Source of the DNA: Candidatus Omnitrophota bacterium
GTDB lineage: Bacteria; Omnitrophota; Gorgyraeia; Duberdicusellales; 4484-171
Assembly (NCBI GenBank): GCA_003154195.1
Contig: PMCS01000001.1
Location: 281-54,836, forward strand
Direction: 5' to 3'
Length of the DNA stretch: 54,556 bases
The position numbers and the translations under genes were made by a program. A model generated the notes under the pieces. That model was not told the origin of the DNA and did no database searches. It saw only the letters and a program-made list of their open reading frames with translations. Positions 7,167 through 15,529 of this stretch are shown here, piece after piece. Within the stretch, counting starts at the first letter, position 1. Each line of letters opens with the position of its first letter.

Positions 7167-8294
7167 ATGATATCGGAAAAGCTTGCCCTTGATTATTCAA
7201 CACCAAAAACACTGCTTATTAAACTAAGCGGAGATTGGCATATTTCTGCGGGCCTTCTCTCGGTAAATGAAGTTACCTCGCAACTCACCGGCCATCCGGA
7301 TATCGTGCAAATTAATTTTAGTGTTTCACCGGAATTAAAGTGGGACAGCGGGCTGATTTCTTTTTTGCTTCAGTTGATCAGGGAGTGTGGGCAAAAGAAT
7401 ATTGGTGTCGCTCGCGAAGGGCTGCCGCCGGAAGCGCAGAAACTGCTCGCGCTGGCTTTAAAGGTACATGAAAAAAATATTCCGGCTCAGGCCGTGCGTG
7501 AGTCATTTCTTGAAAAAACCGGCGAGAAAGTTTTGCAAATTATCGAAAACCTGCGTTCCGGGCTTGATTTTTTAGGGGATATCGCTGTTTCTATCAACCG
7601 CCTGGCTGCCGGTAAATCATATTTTCGCCGGGATGATTTTATGCTCCTCGCGCAGAGATGCGGGGTCGATACTTTGCTGCTCGTTTCTTTGATAAGTTTA
7701 TTAGTAGGCATGATTCTTGCTTTTGTCGGCTCGATCCAGCTTAAAATGTTCGGGGCCCAGATTTTTATCTCCGATATCGTGGGAATCGCCATGGTGCGCG
7801 TTTTGTCGGCAGTGATGACCGGTATTATTATGTCCGGCCGTATCGGGGCGTCTTTCGCGGCGGAGCTGGGGATGATGCAGACCAACGAAGAAATCGACGC
7901 GCTTAAAACACTGGGTGTTTCTCCGGTTGAGTTTCTGGTTATCCCGCGCGTTTTAGCACTGGTAATTATGATGCCGATTCTGACCATATACGCGGATCTT
8001 ATGGGAATATTAGGCGGTTTTGTTATTGGCGCGGGGATGCTTAATCTTAACCCGGTAGAATATTTTAATCATACTCAAACCGCGGTAAAACTTAGTTATG
8101 TGTGGATTGGGCTTATCCACAGTTTTGTTTTCGGCGTGATTATCGCGATTGCCGGATGCTTGAGTGGCATGAAGTGCGAAAGAAACACCGCCGGCGTGGG
8201 GTTGGCGACTACATCGGCAGTGGTTACGGGGATAACCGGTATTGTAATCGCAACCGCGATCATCACATTTATTTGCCAGATTTTGGGAGTATAA
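7167..8294 (+). CDS. mlaE: MlaE-type lipid ABC transporter permease with N-terminal STAS-like domain
   Basis: A 375-residue membrane protein. The first 115 or so residues lack membrane spans and resemble a STAS domain (LLIKLSGDWHISAG at the start). The rest is an MlaE/TTG2B permease with about six spans, including GRIGASFAAELGMMQTNEEI and the PRVLALVIMMP segment. This STAS-permease fusion is known in many Gram-negative lipid transporters, where a separate MlaB would otherwise be needed. It heads an operon with the ATPase 3 bases downstream, an MCE protein and a PqiC-like lipoprotein, so it probably moves phospholipids between inner and outer membrane. Confidence 0.9.
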   Translation: MISEKLALDYSTPKTLLIKLSGDWHISAGLLSVNEVTSQLTGHPDIVQINFSVSPELKWDSGLISFLLQLIRECGQKNIGVAREGLPPEAQKLLALALKVHEKNIPAQAVRESFLEKTGEKVLQIIENLRSGLDFLGDIAVSINRLAAGKSYFRRDDFMLLAQRCGVDTLLLVSLISLLVGMILAFVGSIQLKMFGAQIFISDIVGIAMVRVLSAVMTGIIMSGRIGASFAAELGMMQTNEEIDALKTLGVSPVEFLVIPRVLALVIMMPILTIYADLMGILGGFVIGAGMLNLNPVEYFNHTQTAVKLSYVWIGLIHSFVFGVIIAIAGCLSGMKCERNTAGVGLATTSAVVTGITGIVIATAIITFICQILGV

Positions 8295-8297
8295 ATT

Positions 8298-9068
8298 ATG
8301 GATTCAGCGACATCACCGGTTATCGAAGTGCGGGATCTTGATTTAGGGTATGACGATTACGCGGTGATGCATAATCTTAGTTTTAGCGTGAACAAGGGCG
8401 ATATTTTTATTGTTATGGGAGTGAACGGATGCGGCAAGAGTACCTTACTTAAAAGTTTGATCGGCCTCAGGTCTCCGGCTAAGGGTAAGGTTTTATATTA
8501 TGGAAAGAGCTTTTGGGATGAAGATGAAGCCGGGCAGCAGGATATTATGCGGCGTTTCGGGGTTCTTTATCAAGGCGGCGCGCTGTGGAGCTCTTTGACC
8601 GTAGGGGAGAATGTGGCGCTTCCTTTACAACTGTGTACAAAGTTATCTTATCAACAGATACAGGAAATAGTAGCGTTAAAACTTTCGTTGGTGGGGCTGG
8701 AAGGATGTGAGGATTTTTTTCCTTCGGGAATAAGCGGAGGAATGCGTAAACGAGCCAGCCTGGCGCGGGCAATCGCGCTTGATCCGGATATTATTTTTTT
8801 TGATGAACCCTCAGCCGGGCTTGACCCGATAAACGCGCGTAAACTCGATGATTTAATCCTTGAACTGAGAGATAGTTTGGGCGCTACGGTAGTTGTTATC
8901 ACACATGAGCTCGCCAGTATTTTTGCCATCGGAAATAATTGCGTGTTTCTTGACGCCGAAAGTAAGACGATGATTGCTGCAGGTGACCCCAAGGTTTTGC
9001 TGGCTAGTTCTAAGGATCATAGGGTTATCCAGTTTTTAACGAGAAAAGCAGAAAGTACTGCAAAATAG
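8298..9068 (+). CDS. mlaF: MlaF-type lipid ABC transporter ATP-binding protein
   Basis: A 256-residue ABC ATPase. Walker A is GVNGCGKST (41-49), the Q-loop is LYQGGALWSSLTV (90-102), the signature is SGGMRKRASLARAIA (146-160), Walker B is IIFFDEPSAGLDP (165-177), and the switch His is H203 in THE. The signature form SGGMRKR and the QGGALWSSLTV Q-loop are typical of MlaF/TTG2A. It energises the permease encoded immediately upstream. Confidence 0.92.
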   Translation: MDSATSPVIEVRDLDLGYDDYAVMHNLSFSVNKGDIFIVMGVNGCGKSTLLKSLIGLRSPAKGKVLYYGKSFWDEDEAGQQDIMRRFGVLYQGGALWSSLTVGENVALPLQLCTKLSYQQIQEIVALKLSLVGLEGCEDFFPSGISGGMRKRASLARAIALDPDIIFFDEPSAGLDPINARKLDDLILELRDSLGATVVVITHELASIFAIGNNCVFLDAESKTMIAAGDPKVLLASSKDHRVIQFLTRKAESTAK

Positions 9069-9275
9069 AATATGAATGTAAACGCAACCAGCGCAGAGCG
9101 AAGCGGAGCCTCCTGGAAGGACAGAGTCCACAGCCCCGTTTCTCTAATATATAAATTAAGGTTCGGGGCGTCCCGCACCTTAATATCATTATTTTTAGGG
9201 TAACGGGACAGAGGAAAGACAGAATCTCTGTGTTCTCTGTGGTTAGTTTTTTATAAAACGTAAGGAGCGTAAACG
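9069..9275 (+). repeat. Repeat-bearing gap inside the Mla operon
   Basis: No gene. About 9085-9130 (GCAGAGCGAAGCGGAGCCTCC...) resembles 50079-50115. The 9205-9250 stretch (TCTCTGTGTTCTCTGTGGTTAG) is a weak relative of the CACCAAGG/CTTGGTGG repeat family. A ribosome site (AAGGAG) lies just before the MCE gene. The gap may put an extra promoter or processing site inside the operon. Confidence 0.45.
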
Positions 9276-9980
9276 ATGAGTAAAAAAGTAAACAAAACAG
9301 TAATCGGTTTATTTGTAGTAGGGGCATTGGTTTTGCTGATAATAGGAATAGTGGTTTTTGGTTCGGGGGTACTTTTTAAACGGATAAATAAGTATGTTTT
9401 GTACTTCGATGGTTCCGTTAAGGGCCTTTCAATCGGAGCCCCGGTTATCTTTAGAGGGGTGAGCATTGGTACCGTCAAGGATATCAGCCTGATTTATGAC
9501 TCCCGGGCCGGGACGATTATGCTTCCGGTAATTGTCGAGATCGAGCAGGGCCGTATTGAGGGCGCTGCCAGTTTTGGGGAATCGGGCGGAGATAAAAAGA
9601 TGATTGAGCTCGGCCTGCGGGGGAAGCTTGAAGTGCAGAGTTTTTTAACCGGCCAGCTGATGATTTCATTTGATTTTTATCCGGATAAACCGGCGAAACT
9701 TCGCGGTATCCGGAAAGCTTATCCGGAGCTGCCCACGCTTCCCATCTCCCCGGATATTTTTGAGCTGATGAATGAAATACCGATTAAAGAAATCGCGAAG
9801 AATCTGGAGGCTACTGCCAGGGGGATTAATCGATTGGTGAATTCAAGCGATCTGCAGCGAAGCCTCTACGAATTGCCGGGTACATTTCAGGAAACGAAAC
9901 AGGCGATGCAATCGTTGCGTTTGCTTACCGAATATCTTGAGCAGCATCCGGAAGCGATTTTAAAAGGGAAAGGAGAATAA
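9276..9980 (+). CDS. mlaD: MlaD-type MCE domain protein
   Basis: A 234-residue protein with one N-terminal transmembrane anchor (about residues 9-30, VIGLFVVGALVLLIIGIVV) and one MCE domain (about 37-115, with VKGLSIGAPVIFRGVSIGTV). A helical C-terminal part follows, including NLEATARGINRLV. MCE proteins of this type form hexameric rings that carry phospholipids across the periplasm. The length fits a single-MCE MlaD or short PqiB relative. It is followed after 1 base by the auxiliary lipoprotein gene. Confidence 0.9.
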   Translation: MSKKVNKTVIGLFVVGALVLLIIGIVVFGSGVLFKRINKYVLYFDGSVKGLSIGAPVIFRGVSIGTVKDISLIYDSRAGTIMLPVIVEIEQGRIEGAASFGESGGDKKMIELGLRGKLEVQSFLTGQLMISFDFYPDKPAKLRGIRKAYPELPTLPISPDIFELMNEIPIKEIAKNLEATARGINRLVNSSDLQRSLYELPGTFQETKQAMQSLRLLTEYLEQHPEAILKGKGE

Positions 9981-9981
9981 G

Positions 9982-10695
9982 ATGAGACGAATCGGGATTA
10001 GTTCCTGTATGGTTATAAGTGGCGCGTGTCTTATTTTGGCCTTAAGCGGTTGCATATCGGCTCAAAACAGTCCCACGCCGCGGTTTTATATGCTTGGGGC
10101 CGGATATGAAAACCAAGTAAGCCCCGTTAGAGGCTACAATTTTAACGAGTCGGAACCTGCCTCTAACGGGGTAAGCAAAAAAATAAATATTGCCTCTGAC
10201 GTGATTGTCGGCGTCGGGCCGATTAAAATTCCGGAATATCAGAACCGGCCGCAAATCGTGACTCAGGACAAAGAAAAGATGCTTAAGTTCGCTCAATTCG
10301 ACCGCTGGGGGGAATCTCTTGACCTTGGCCTGACGCGTTTGATTGGAGAGGATCTCACGGCGATGCTTCCGGGGGCAAAATTTGCTTTGTATCCCTGGGA
10401 TTCGTCTATCGCGGTTAAATACCAGGTGGTTATAGAAATTGTTCAATTGGACAGCGAGCTGGATAAGGATTTGTTTGTTGTCGCGCAATGGCTGGTTATC
10501 GACGCGCAAAATACGAAAACTATGATTATGAAAAGATCGGAATTCCGGCAGCCGATCACTCCTCAGAGTTACTCCGGTTTAGCTAAAACGCTAAGCACGG
10601 CTTGCGGGTCATTAAGCAGCGAGATTGCTGAAGCGCTGGCAACGCTGGAAACTCATCCTAAAACAAAAGCGGATGCTCCGGTAACAAAAGAGTAA
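9982..10695 (+). CDS. PqiC-like (DUF330) auxiliary lipoprotein of the lipid transporter
   Basis: A 237-residue lipoprotein with lipobox LSGC (C24). The mature part starts with TPRFYMLG, followed by IVGVGPIKIPEYQNRPQIV. This match to the ABC-type transport auxiliary lipoprotein family (PqiC/YmbA, DUF330) is convincing. Those proteins sit in the outer membrane and pair with MCE proteins. Its stop-to-start spacing with mlaD indicates one operon. The system thus has a PqiC-type partner and no visible MlaC or MlaA. The C-terminal tail (HPKTKADAPVTKE) is disordered. Confidence 0.82.
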   Translation: MRRIGISSCMVISGACLILALSGCISAQNSPTPRFYMLGAGYENQVSPVRGYNFNESEPASNGVSKKINIASDVIVGVGPIKIPEYQNRPQIVTQDKEKMLKFAQFDRWGESLDLGLTRLIGEDLTAMLPGAKFALYPWDSSIAVKYQVVIEIVQLDSELDKDLFVVAQWLVIDAQNTKTMIMKRSEFRQPITPQSYSGLAKTLSTACGSLSSEIAEALATLETHPKTKADAPVTKE

Positions 10696-10723
10696 GTAGT
10701 TTTATGGCCTGGCATTGCTCTAT

Positions 10724-10766
10724 TATACCCAGGTACAATTGATTTTATTTCTGTTATTTCTATAAT
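10724..10766 (+). promoter_or_regulatory. Promoter box copy 2
   Basis: TATACCCAGGTACAATTG begins at 10724. TTGATT (-35) is at 10739-10744 and a perfect TATAAT at 10761-10766 (16-base spacer). It lies about 160 bases before the autotransporter start. This is the best-formed of the four copies. Confidence 0.65.
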
Positions 10767-10795
10767 AGTATCAAAATAATAGATAAAACTTTAGC

Positions 10796-10824
10796 TTGAC
10801 AAAAAAATTGCTATTTGATATTAT
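10796..10824 (+). promoter_or_regulatory. Second sigma70 promoter for the autotransporter gene
   Basis: TTGACA at 10796-10801, a 17-base spacer and TATTAT at 10819-10824. It sits downstream of promoter box copy 2, so the autotransporter gene appears to have tandem promoters, one boxed and one plain. Confidence 0.55.
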
Positions 10825-10935
10825 AAAAAACAGTAATATAATCGCTTTCATTGATTAAGGTATTATAAATAGTAGAGATAAAGTCAGGATGTCTTTTTGA
10901 CGAAGGGATTATTAATAACAAGGGAGGTAACTGTT

Positions 10936-13053
10936 ATGAAACGAATACTTGTTTTCCTATTTTTGGTTATTGCCATCGTCGCTTGGTGTACACCGGTTTT
11001 TGCCGCTGATCCCGCAAGGGAAGCTTTTGCCGGCGCCGGTACTCATACGATGACTGCGACGGGTGTGACGAATGGCGTCACCCTGACCGGTCAAGGCGGC
11101 GGCTCGATTTTGGACATTACTGCCGGGTATAGTATTTTTACATACAACAATCCTTTGGGTACGGCTATAGCAACGGCGGCAGTCACAACCGATGTTTCCA
11201 GCCAGACCCATATCCAGTTCTTGGGCGCTTCGACGGTGTATGGAGATATCGGTTCCGCCGGGGGGATTTTCCTGGACATCCAAGGCGGCGCCGCTGATAC
11301 TGAGGTGGATTTTCTTGGGAACGTCTATGCGACGAAGGTTATTTTTACTACCGACAGCATAATCAGTCTGGCTAAGGACAAGACGGTCAATAACGGCGCG
11401 GTTACGACTACGGCCGGGGCAAATACGGGTACGGTAATTCTCGGCGGTGGGAGTAATTGGGGCGGCACCACTACAGCCGCAATCACGGGGGTTAAGACTA
11501 TCAATGTCGTTGGGAAAGGCGTGAGCGCAACTATCACCGGCGCGGTGGGTACCAATCAATTTTCTCTTGGGTCGAACACGTTAAATATCGGCGGCGCCCT
11601 AACGTTTACTACTAACGGGGTAATTAATACTAACCTGGACAGTGCAACGGTATATGGCAATCTCGTTGTGACGGGAGCCTCCAATCTTGGAACCGGCCTC
11701 ACGGTCAAAGTGTCCGTTCCCACACCGGTCGACATCCCGGTGGGAACCCTGTTTAAAATCGTCACCGGCGCCGGCACCGGTTCTCTTGCCACGGTGGATC
11801 CTACCAATTCGCTTTACACGTTTTCTATCGAGCCCGTGGCCGCCGGTGGGGCAACAATAAAAGTGCTCACCATTCCGGTGGTGGCAGTGGTAACGCCTCC
11901 TCCGGGAGTAGATCTGCCTGCCGAGGCGCCGGTAGCCGCTGCAGTAGCGCCGGCCTTAGCGGCCGCTCCCGCAACCAATGATGTTAGCGGTATTCGGGCT
12001 ACAATTAATACTTTTACAGATGTAAAAGATGTGGTCGATGCGGAAGCACAGCTTGCTCCTTTGGCTCCGTCTCTGGCGGTGCCTCTGATAACTTTCCATG
12101 GGGCCCGGGAGTTTCAGGATCTTTGGTTGGATCGCCTGGATATGTGCAGTCAGCTTCCCCTGCGCCAGTCCGATCAAGATGATCCGAGTTGTCGAGGCAA
12201 TAACCCGCGCAGTAATTGGTGGGGGAAAGGCTTCGGGCATTCCGGTTTCCGAAAAGATACCGGAGCCTACAAGGGGTTTGAAACCAAAACTTACGGCACG
12301 ATGATTGCTTACGACGCGCCTATCGGCACCGACACGCGCGCGGGTTTGGGTGTTGGCTATTCGTGGAACAAAATAGAAGGAAAATTTTACGACACCGGCA
12401 CTCATTTTGACACCTATCGAGCAACGGCCTATATCGGTCATGAGATGGGGCCATGGTTTGTCAATGGCTCTGCGTCGTTTGGCTGGAATGAGTATGACGG
12501 TTACCGGCACATTGTGTTTACCGGTACGAACCGTACGGCTAACCGTACGTATAGCGGACAGGATTACACCGCTTTTACGAGCACCGGGTATAACTTTTCC
12601 GTTCAGGAATTCACGCTTACGCCGTTTGCTTCACTCCAGTACACCCGCGTGAATATAGGCAGCTTTCACGAAGATGGCGCCGGCGATATCAATTTACAGG
12701 TTAATCGCCAGAGGTACAATTTCTACGAGTCCGGCTTGGGAGTTAAGGTGGCGCGTGACTTCAGCTATCGCGGCAGGACGTTTGTCCCCGAAGTGCATTA
12801 TAAGTGGCTTCATGATTTCTCCAACCCAACGCTGAAACAGACTGCGGTGTTCAATATCCCGAGTTCAACGCCGTTTACGACTCATGGGCTAAAGGTTTCC
12901 AGTAATACGCACAGTGTCGGCACCAGCATCACGCTTCTCGATTGCGCGTGCCGTGAGACAACATGGTCGGTTAACGCCGGTTACGATTATGATTGGAGGG
13001 CTGACAACTTTTCCGCTAATCAGGGGACATTAAGGATTACTAAACGTTTCTAA
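10936..13053 (+). CDS. Autotransporter outer-membrane protein
   Basis: A 705-residue protein. The start at 10936 follows AGGGAGG and gives a classic signal peptide ending TPVFA-AD. Residues about 25-330 are low-complexity beta repeats rich in Gly, Thr and Val (for example TTAGANTGTVILGGG), as in autotransporter passengers that fold as a beta-helix. A Pro/Ala-rich hinge follows (about 335-365). The last 270 or so residues form an autotransporter beta-barrel: NWWGKGFGHSGF, alternating aromatic strands (GYSWNKIEGKF), ending in LRITKRF with terminal Phe, the usual barrel-assembly signal. The role of the passenger (adhesion, surface layer or enzyme) cannot be read; no protease triad was noticed. 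Confidence 0.85.
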   Translation: MKRILVFLFLVIAIVAWCTPVFAADPAREAFAGAGTHTMTATGVTNGVTLTGQGGGSILDITAGYSIFTYNNPLGTAIATAAVTTDVSSQTHIQFLGASTVYGDIGSAGGIFLDIQGGAADTEVDFLGNVYATKVIFTTDSIISLAKDKTVNNGAVTTTAGANTGTVILGGGSNWGGTTTAAITGVKTINVVGKGVSATITGAVGTNQFSLGSNTLNIGGALTFTTNGVINTNLDSATVYGNLVVTGASNLGTGLTVKVSVPTPVDIPVGTLFKIVTGAGTGSLATVDPTNSLYTFSIEPVAAGGATIKVLTIPVVAVVTPPPGVDLPAEAPVAAAVAPALAAAPATNDVSGIRATINTFTDVKDVVDAEAQLAPLAPSLAVPLITFHGAREFQDLWLDRLDMCSQLPLRQSDQDDPSCRGNNPRSNWWGKGFGHSGFRKDTGAYKGFETKTYGTMIAYDAPIGTDTRAGLGVGYSWNKIEGKFYDTGTHFDTYRATAYIGHEMGPWFVNGSASFGWNEYDGYRHIVFTGTNRTANRTYSGQDYTAFTSTGYNFSVQEFTLTPFASLQYTRVNIGSFHEDGAGDINLQVNRQRYNFYESGLGVKVARDFSYRGRTFVPEVHYKWLHDFSNPTLKQTAVFNIPSSTPFTTHGLKVSSNTHSVGTSITLLDCACRETTWSVNAGYDYDWRADNFSANQGTLRITKRF

Positions 13054-13233
13054 GCTATTTGTATTATATTTTGATACCTCACTGCTTGCGGCGCGGAGGA
13101 GATTCATCGGTGATCACTACGGGAATTGAACCGCAATACTATTGTGACGCTTTGCTTAATGCCCCAGGTGGAAAGCAAATTAGTAATAATTTATAATCTA
13201 TACTATTAGGCGCATCGTAAAAAGAAATCTAAA

Positions 13234-13689
13234 ATGAAAAAATTAATTTTAATATCAATAGCGGCAATAATATGTTTTTCGTTTGCCGGCATTAGCGTTT
13301 ATTGCGCAGAAAATAAGAAGAGCGTTTATATCTATGAGTATAAAAAAGAACTTGCCCTTACTGATACGCAGGAACAGAATCTAAGGGATATAATTGCAAA
13401 AGCCCAACGCTATGTTGCGGATAAACAGAATAATCTTAATAGGCTGCAAGCTGAACTTAATAAGATGCTTGCAGAGAGGGCAGATTTAGATAAGATAAAA
13501 GCAATAATAAATGAGATAGCTAAGATTCAGGCAGACTTTGCTTATGAACGCATAGCCGGTGAAAGAACAATCGAAACAGAGCTTACCGGAGAGCAGTTCG
13601 GTAAGTGGCGCAGTATTCAGGCAGAATTTGTGAATAATTTACAACAGGCGCAGAATGCGGCATCCCAGGCAAAAGAGATAAAGAAGTAG
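13234..13689 (+). CDS. Spy/CpxP-like periplasmic LTxxQ protein
   Basis: A 151-residue exported helical protein. A signal peptide ends near SVYCAEN. Two LTxxQ-type motifs are visible: LTDTQEQNLRDI near residue 45 and LTGEQFGKWRSIQ near residue 112, separated by a long amphipathic helix (QNNLNRLQAELNKMLAER). This matches the Spy/CpxP and heavy-metal-resistance fold, which forms periplasmic chaperone-like cradles and helps in envelope stress. Sequence similarity to named members is loose, so Spy, CpxP or ZraP cannot be chosen. There is no strong ribosome site before the ATG. Confidence 0.65.
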   Translation: MKKLILISIAAIICFSFAGISVYCAENKKSVYIYEYKKELALTDTQEQNLRDIIAKAQRYVADKQNNLNRLQAELNKMLAERADLDKIKAIINEIAKIQADFAYERIAGERTIETELTGEQFGKWRSIQAEFVNNLQQAQNAASQAKEIKK

Positions 13690-14106
13690 GCGTATTCTTC
13701 GCTTCCCCTCCCGGTGTTTCCTTTTAGCGCAGTGGTTCCCCCGATTGTTACTGCACTAGTGCACTGTCAAATTAATTTTTACTGGTATCACTTCAGGAAA
13801 AATTAATTTCTACATGCACTTGCACCGCGTACCACTATTAACAATTAAGTTAACGCGGTACTAGTGCACTGTCAAATTAATTTTTACTGGTATCACTTCA
13901 GGAAAAATTAATTTCTACATGCACTTGCACCGCGTACCACTATTAACAATTAAGTTGACGCGGTGCTAGTGTTTTTCAATCGCTTCAGCAATACGATAAT
14001 CTGTAATGCTGCCATTTTAATCTTCTCGCGCTAGCGCCCGTAATGACTCCCATTGTATACTCAGGTACAATTGATTTTATTCCGGCCTTCCCTAGAATAT
14101 TAACAT
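13690..14106. repeat. Two tandem copies (2 and 3) of the CTAG-bounded repeat
   Basis: Copies at 13756-13864 and 13861-13969 lie head to tail in reverse orientation to copies 1 and 4, and share one CTAG at 13861-13864. They differ at only a few bases (for example TAACGCGG against TGACGCGG). A short CACTAGTGCAC palindrome at the left edge may be the scar of a further copy. The rest of the gap holds no gene, but contains promoter box copy 3. Confidence 0.8.
14056..14098 (+). promoter_or_regulatory. Promoter box copy 3, leaderless arrangement
   Basis: TATACTCAGGTACAATTG begins at 14056. TTGATT is at 14071-14076 and TAGAAT at 14093-14098 (16-base spacer). The ATG of the next gene is at 14107, 8 bases after the -10, so transcription should begin at or next to the start codon. 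Confidence 0.65.
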
Positions 14107-14529
14107 ATGAAATACTTCTCGACGATAGCAAAATGGATTTCTAACAAAGCCGCGCAGCCGCTTGCAGGCTTCACAGCCTTTCTTATTATTCTGGTTTGGG
14201 GCTTATCCGGGATACCGCTTCATTTCAACAATACGTGGCAGCTGGTCATCAGTACTTTGGCAGCGATTATTTCTATTACTATGCTTTTTATTATTCAAAA
14301 TAGCCAAGCGCGCCACACGATTGCGATTCAGCTCAAACTCGATGAAATCATCCGCGCTACCAAGGGCGCGCATAACGAAATGATGGACATTGAAAAGCTC
14401 ACTGATGAGGATTTGACAAGGATTCAGAAAAAGTATGGCTTACTGGTTGAGAAAACCAAAGAAGACTTGAAGAAGGGAAAGATTGATACGAACACGCCCG
14501 ACATCAGCAAAGTAATTATAGAAAAGTAA
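14107..14529 (+). CDS. Low-affinity iron permease family protein
   Basis: A 140-residue protein with two membrane spans (about residues 18-36 and 45-64: FTAFLIILVWGLSG and LVISTLAAIISITMLFIIQ). A family-typical stretch follows: NSQARHTIAIQLKLDEIIRAT, then NEMMDIEKLTDEDL. This is the pattern of the low-affinity iron permease family (PF04120), present in bacteria as short membrane proteins; iron transport by the bacterial members is not well proven. No Shine-Dalgarno site is present; promoter box copy 3 places the transcript start at about the ATG. Confidence 0.82.
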   Translation: MKYFSTIAKWISNKAAQPLAGFTAFLIILVWGLSGIPLHFNNTWQLVISTLAAIISITMLFIIQNSQARHTIAIQLKLDEIIRATKGAHNEMMDIEKLTDEDLTRIQKKYGLLVEKTKEDLKKGKIDTNTPDISKVIIEK

Positions 14530-14540
14530 CTAATTGAAAA

Positions 14541-14590
14541 TGAAGCTCAAGGGTACTCCCTGCGGCAAGCCGCAGGGTATCTAGCTTCAT
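14541..14590 (+). terminator. Hairpin between iron-permease and receiver genes
   Basis: Nested inverted repeat: GAAGCT ... AGCTTC outside, CCCTGCGG-CAAG-CCGCAGGG inside, followed by ATTTCT. Likely terminator of the upstream gene, of the mini-hairpin type seen throughout the window. Confidence 0.6.
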
Positions 14591-14625
14591 TTCTGCGAAG
14601 AAGAATGAAGAAGGAACGCGACGAA

Positions 14626-15021
14626 ATGTTATTAACTAAAAAACAAATTTATATTGTCGATGACGATGAATCAATCTGCCGCGCGCTCAGCATGTTGCTG
14701 GTTACATATGGGTTTACGATTGATGCTTTCACTTCCGCAGAGAAATTTTTCAGCGTTGTGCCGGATAGCGTTCCCGGTTGTTTGATTCTGGACGTACATA
14801 TGCCGGGGCTGGACGGTTGGGGAACGCTGCGGAATCTTCCGGCGCCCGGATCCAGCCGGCCGGTAATTATTATTTCGGCGGATAAAAATAGGGGGCTTAT
14901 CAAGAGGGCTTTAAAAGCAGGGGTAGTGGGGTTTTTGCAAAAACCGTTTAACGATCAGGAATTGGTCGATCTTATTAATATTGCGTTTGAAAATAAAGGC
15001 ATCACGGATAAAGCAAGGTAA
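14626..15021 (+). CDS. Stand-alone receiver-domain response regulator
   Basis: A 131-residue protein that is a single CheY-like receiver domain. The acidic cluster DDDE is near the start, the phosphoacceptor is D56 in LILDVHMPGLDGW, the conserved Ser is in IIISADK, and the switch Lys is in FLQKPF. The start at 14626 is preferred (AAGGA 10 bases upstream, and it puts the Asp at the usual position); an in-frame ATG at 14605 is possible. The sequence is closest in style to FixJ/NodT receivers but no DNA-binding output domain follows. It may act through protein contacts or as a phosphate sink. The cognate kinase is not adjacent. Confidence 0.85.
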   Translation: MLLTKKQIYIVDDDESICRALSMLLVTYGFTIDAFTSAEKFFSVVPDSVPGCLILDVHMPGLDGWGTLRNLPAPGSSRPVIIISADKNRGLIKRALKAGVVGFLQKPFNDQELVDLINIAFENKGITDKAR

Positions 15022-15090
15022 TGATAGCCTGTGTGATATAAGCCTTTCTGTATAATTTTCCTGCGCGTTAACAAGGTAAAAATTCGGCGT

Positions 15091-15134
15091 TATACCCAGG
15101 TACAATTGTTTTTATTTAGATTTCTTCCTATACT
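15091..15134 (+). promoter_or_regulatory. Promoter box copy 4
   Basis: TATACCCAGGTACAATTG begins at 15091. TTGTTT is at 15106-15111 and TATACT at 15129-15134 (17-base spacer), about 107 bases before the GlsB-like gene. A fragment resembling the left end of the CTAG repeat (GTGCCGTGTTAACTTAATTA, near 15150) lies between promoter and gene. Confidence 0.6.
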
Positions 15135-15240
15135 GCCAATGTAAGGTTGGTGCCGTGTTAACTTAATTATTATATGAATAAAAACCAGTAACGGGCAACA
15201 ACAAAAATTCTGCCGGTCGGCAGGAAGGGAGGAAAGAAGT

Positions 15241-15507
15241 ATGGAGCACAGCACTGTTGGATATTGGATGTGGTTTCTCTTTATCGGCGGGGTGATCGGA
15301 TGGTTGGCGGGGATTATCACCCGAGGCCGGGGGTTTGGAATTGTTGGAGACATCGTGGTTGGTATTGTGGGAGCGATGCTTGGCGGATGGATGGCCGGAG
15401 TAATCGGGCTATACGCCGGAAGTTCGTTTGGCGCCTTTTTGCTGGCGCTTGTCGGCGCGGTAATTTTGATAGGCTTGACACGCTTTGTAAAGCGAGTAGC
15501 TGCGTAG
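15241..15507 (+). CDS. GlsB/YeaQ/YmgE family stress membrane protein
   Basis: An 88-residue, three-span membrane protein. FLFIGGVIGWLAG, then GIVGDIVVGIVGAMLGGWMAG, then a final hydrophobic span (ALVGAVILIGLTRFVKR). The Gly-rich GxxxG-like pattern and the GDIVVGIVGAMLGGW block are diagnostic of the GlsB/YeaQ/YmgE (transglycosylase-associated) family, linked with general stress responses in many bacteria. The ATG follows GGGAGGAAAGAAG. Expression is predicted from promoter box copy 4. Confidence 0.88.
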   Translation: MEHSTVGYWMWFLFIGGVIGWLAGIITRGRGFGIVGDIVVGIVGAMLGGWMAGVIGLYAGSSFGAFLLALVGAVILIGLTRFVKRVAA

Positions 15508-15529
15508 GCAACAGCTTATGTTTAAGAAA

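Noticed and set aside
10897-10935. Upstream start (10897) for the autotransporter
   Set aside because: The ATG at 10936 has a strong ribosome site and gives a proper signal peptide; the upstream codons do not.
13756-13969. Tandem repeat pair considered as a CRISPR fragment
   Set aside because: The units abut with only CTAG shared and no spacers; no cas genes are visible.
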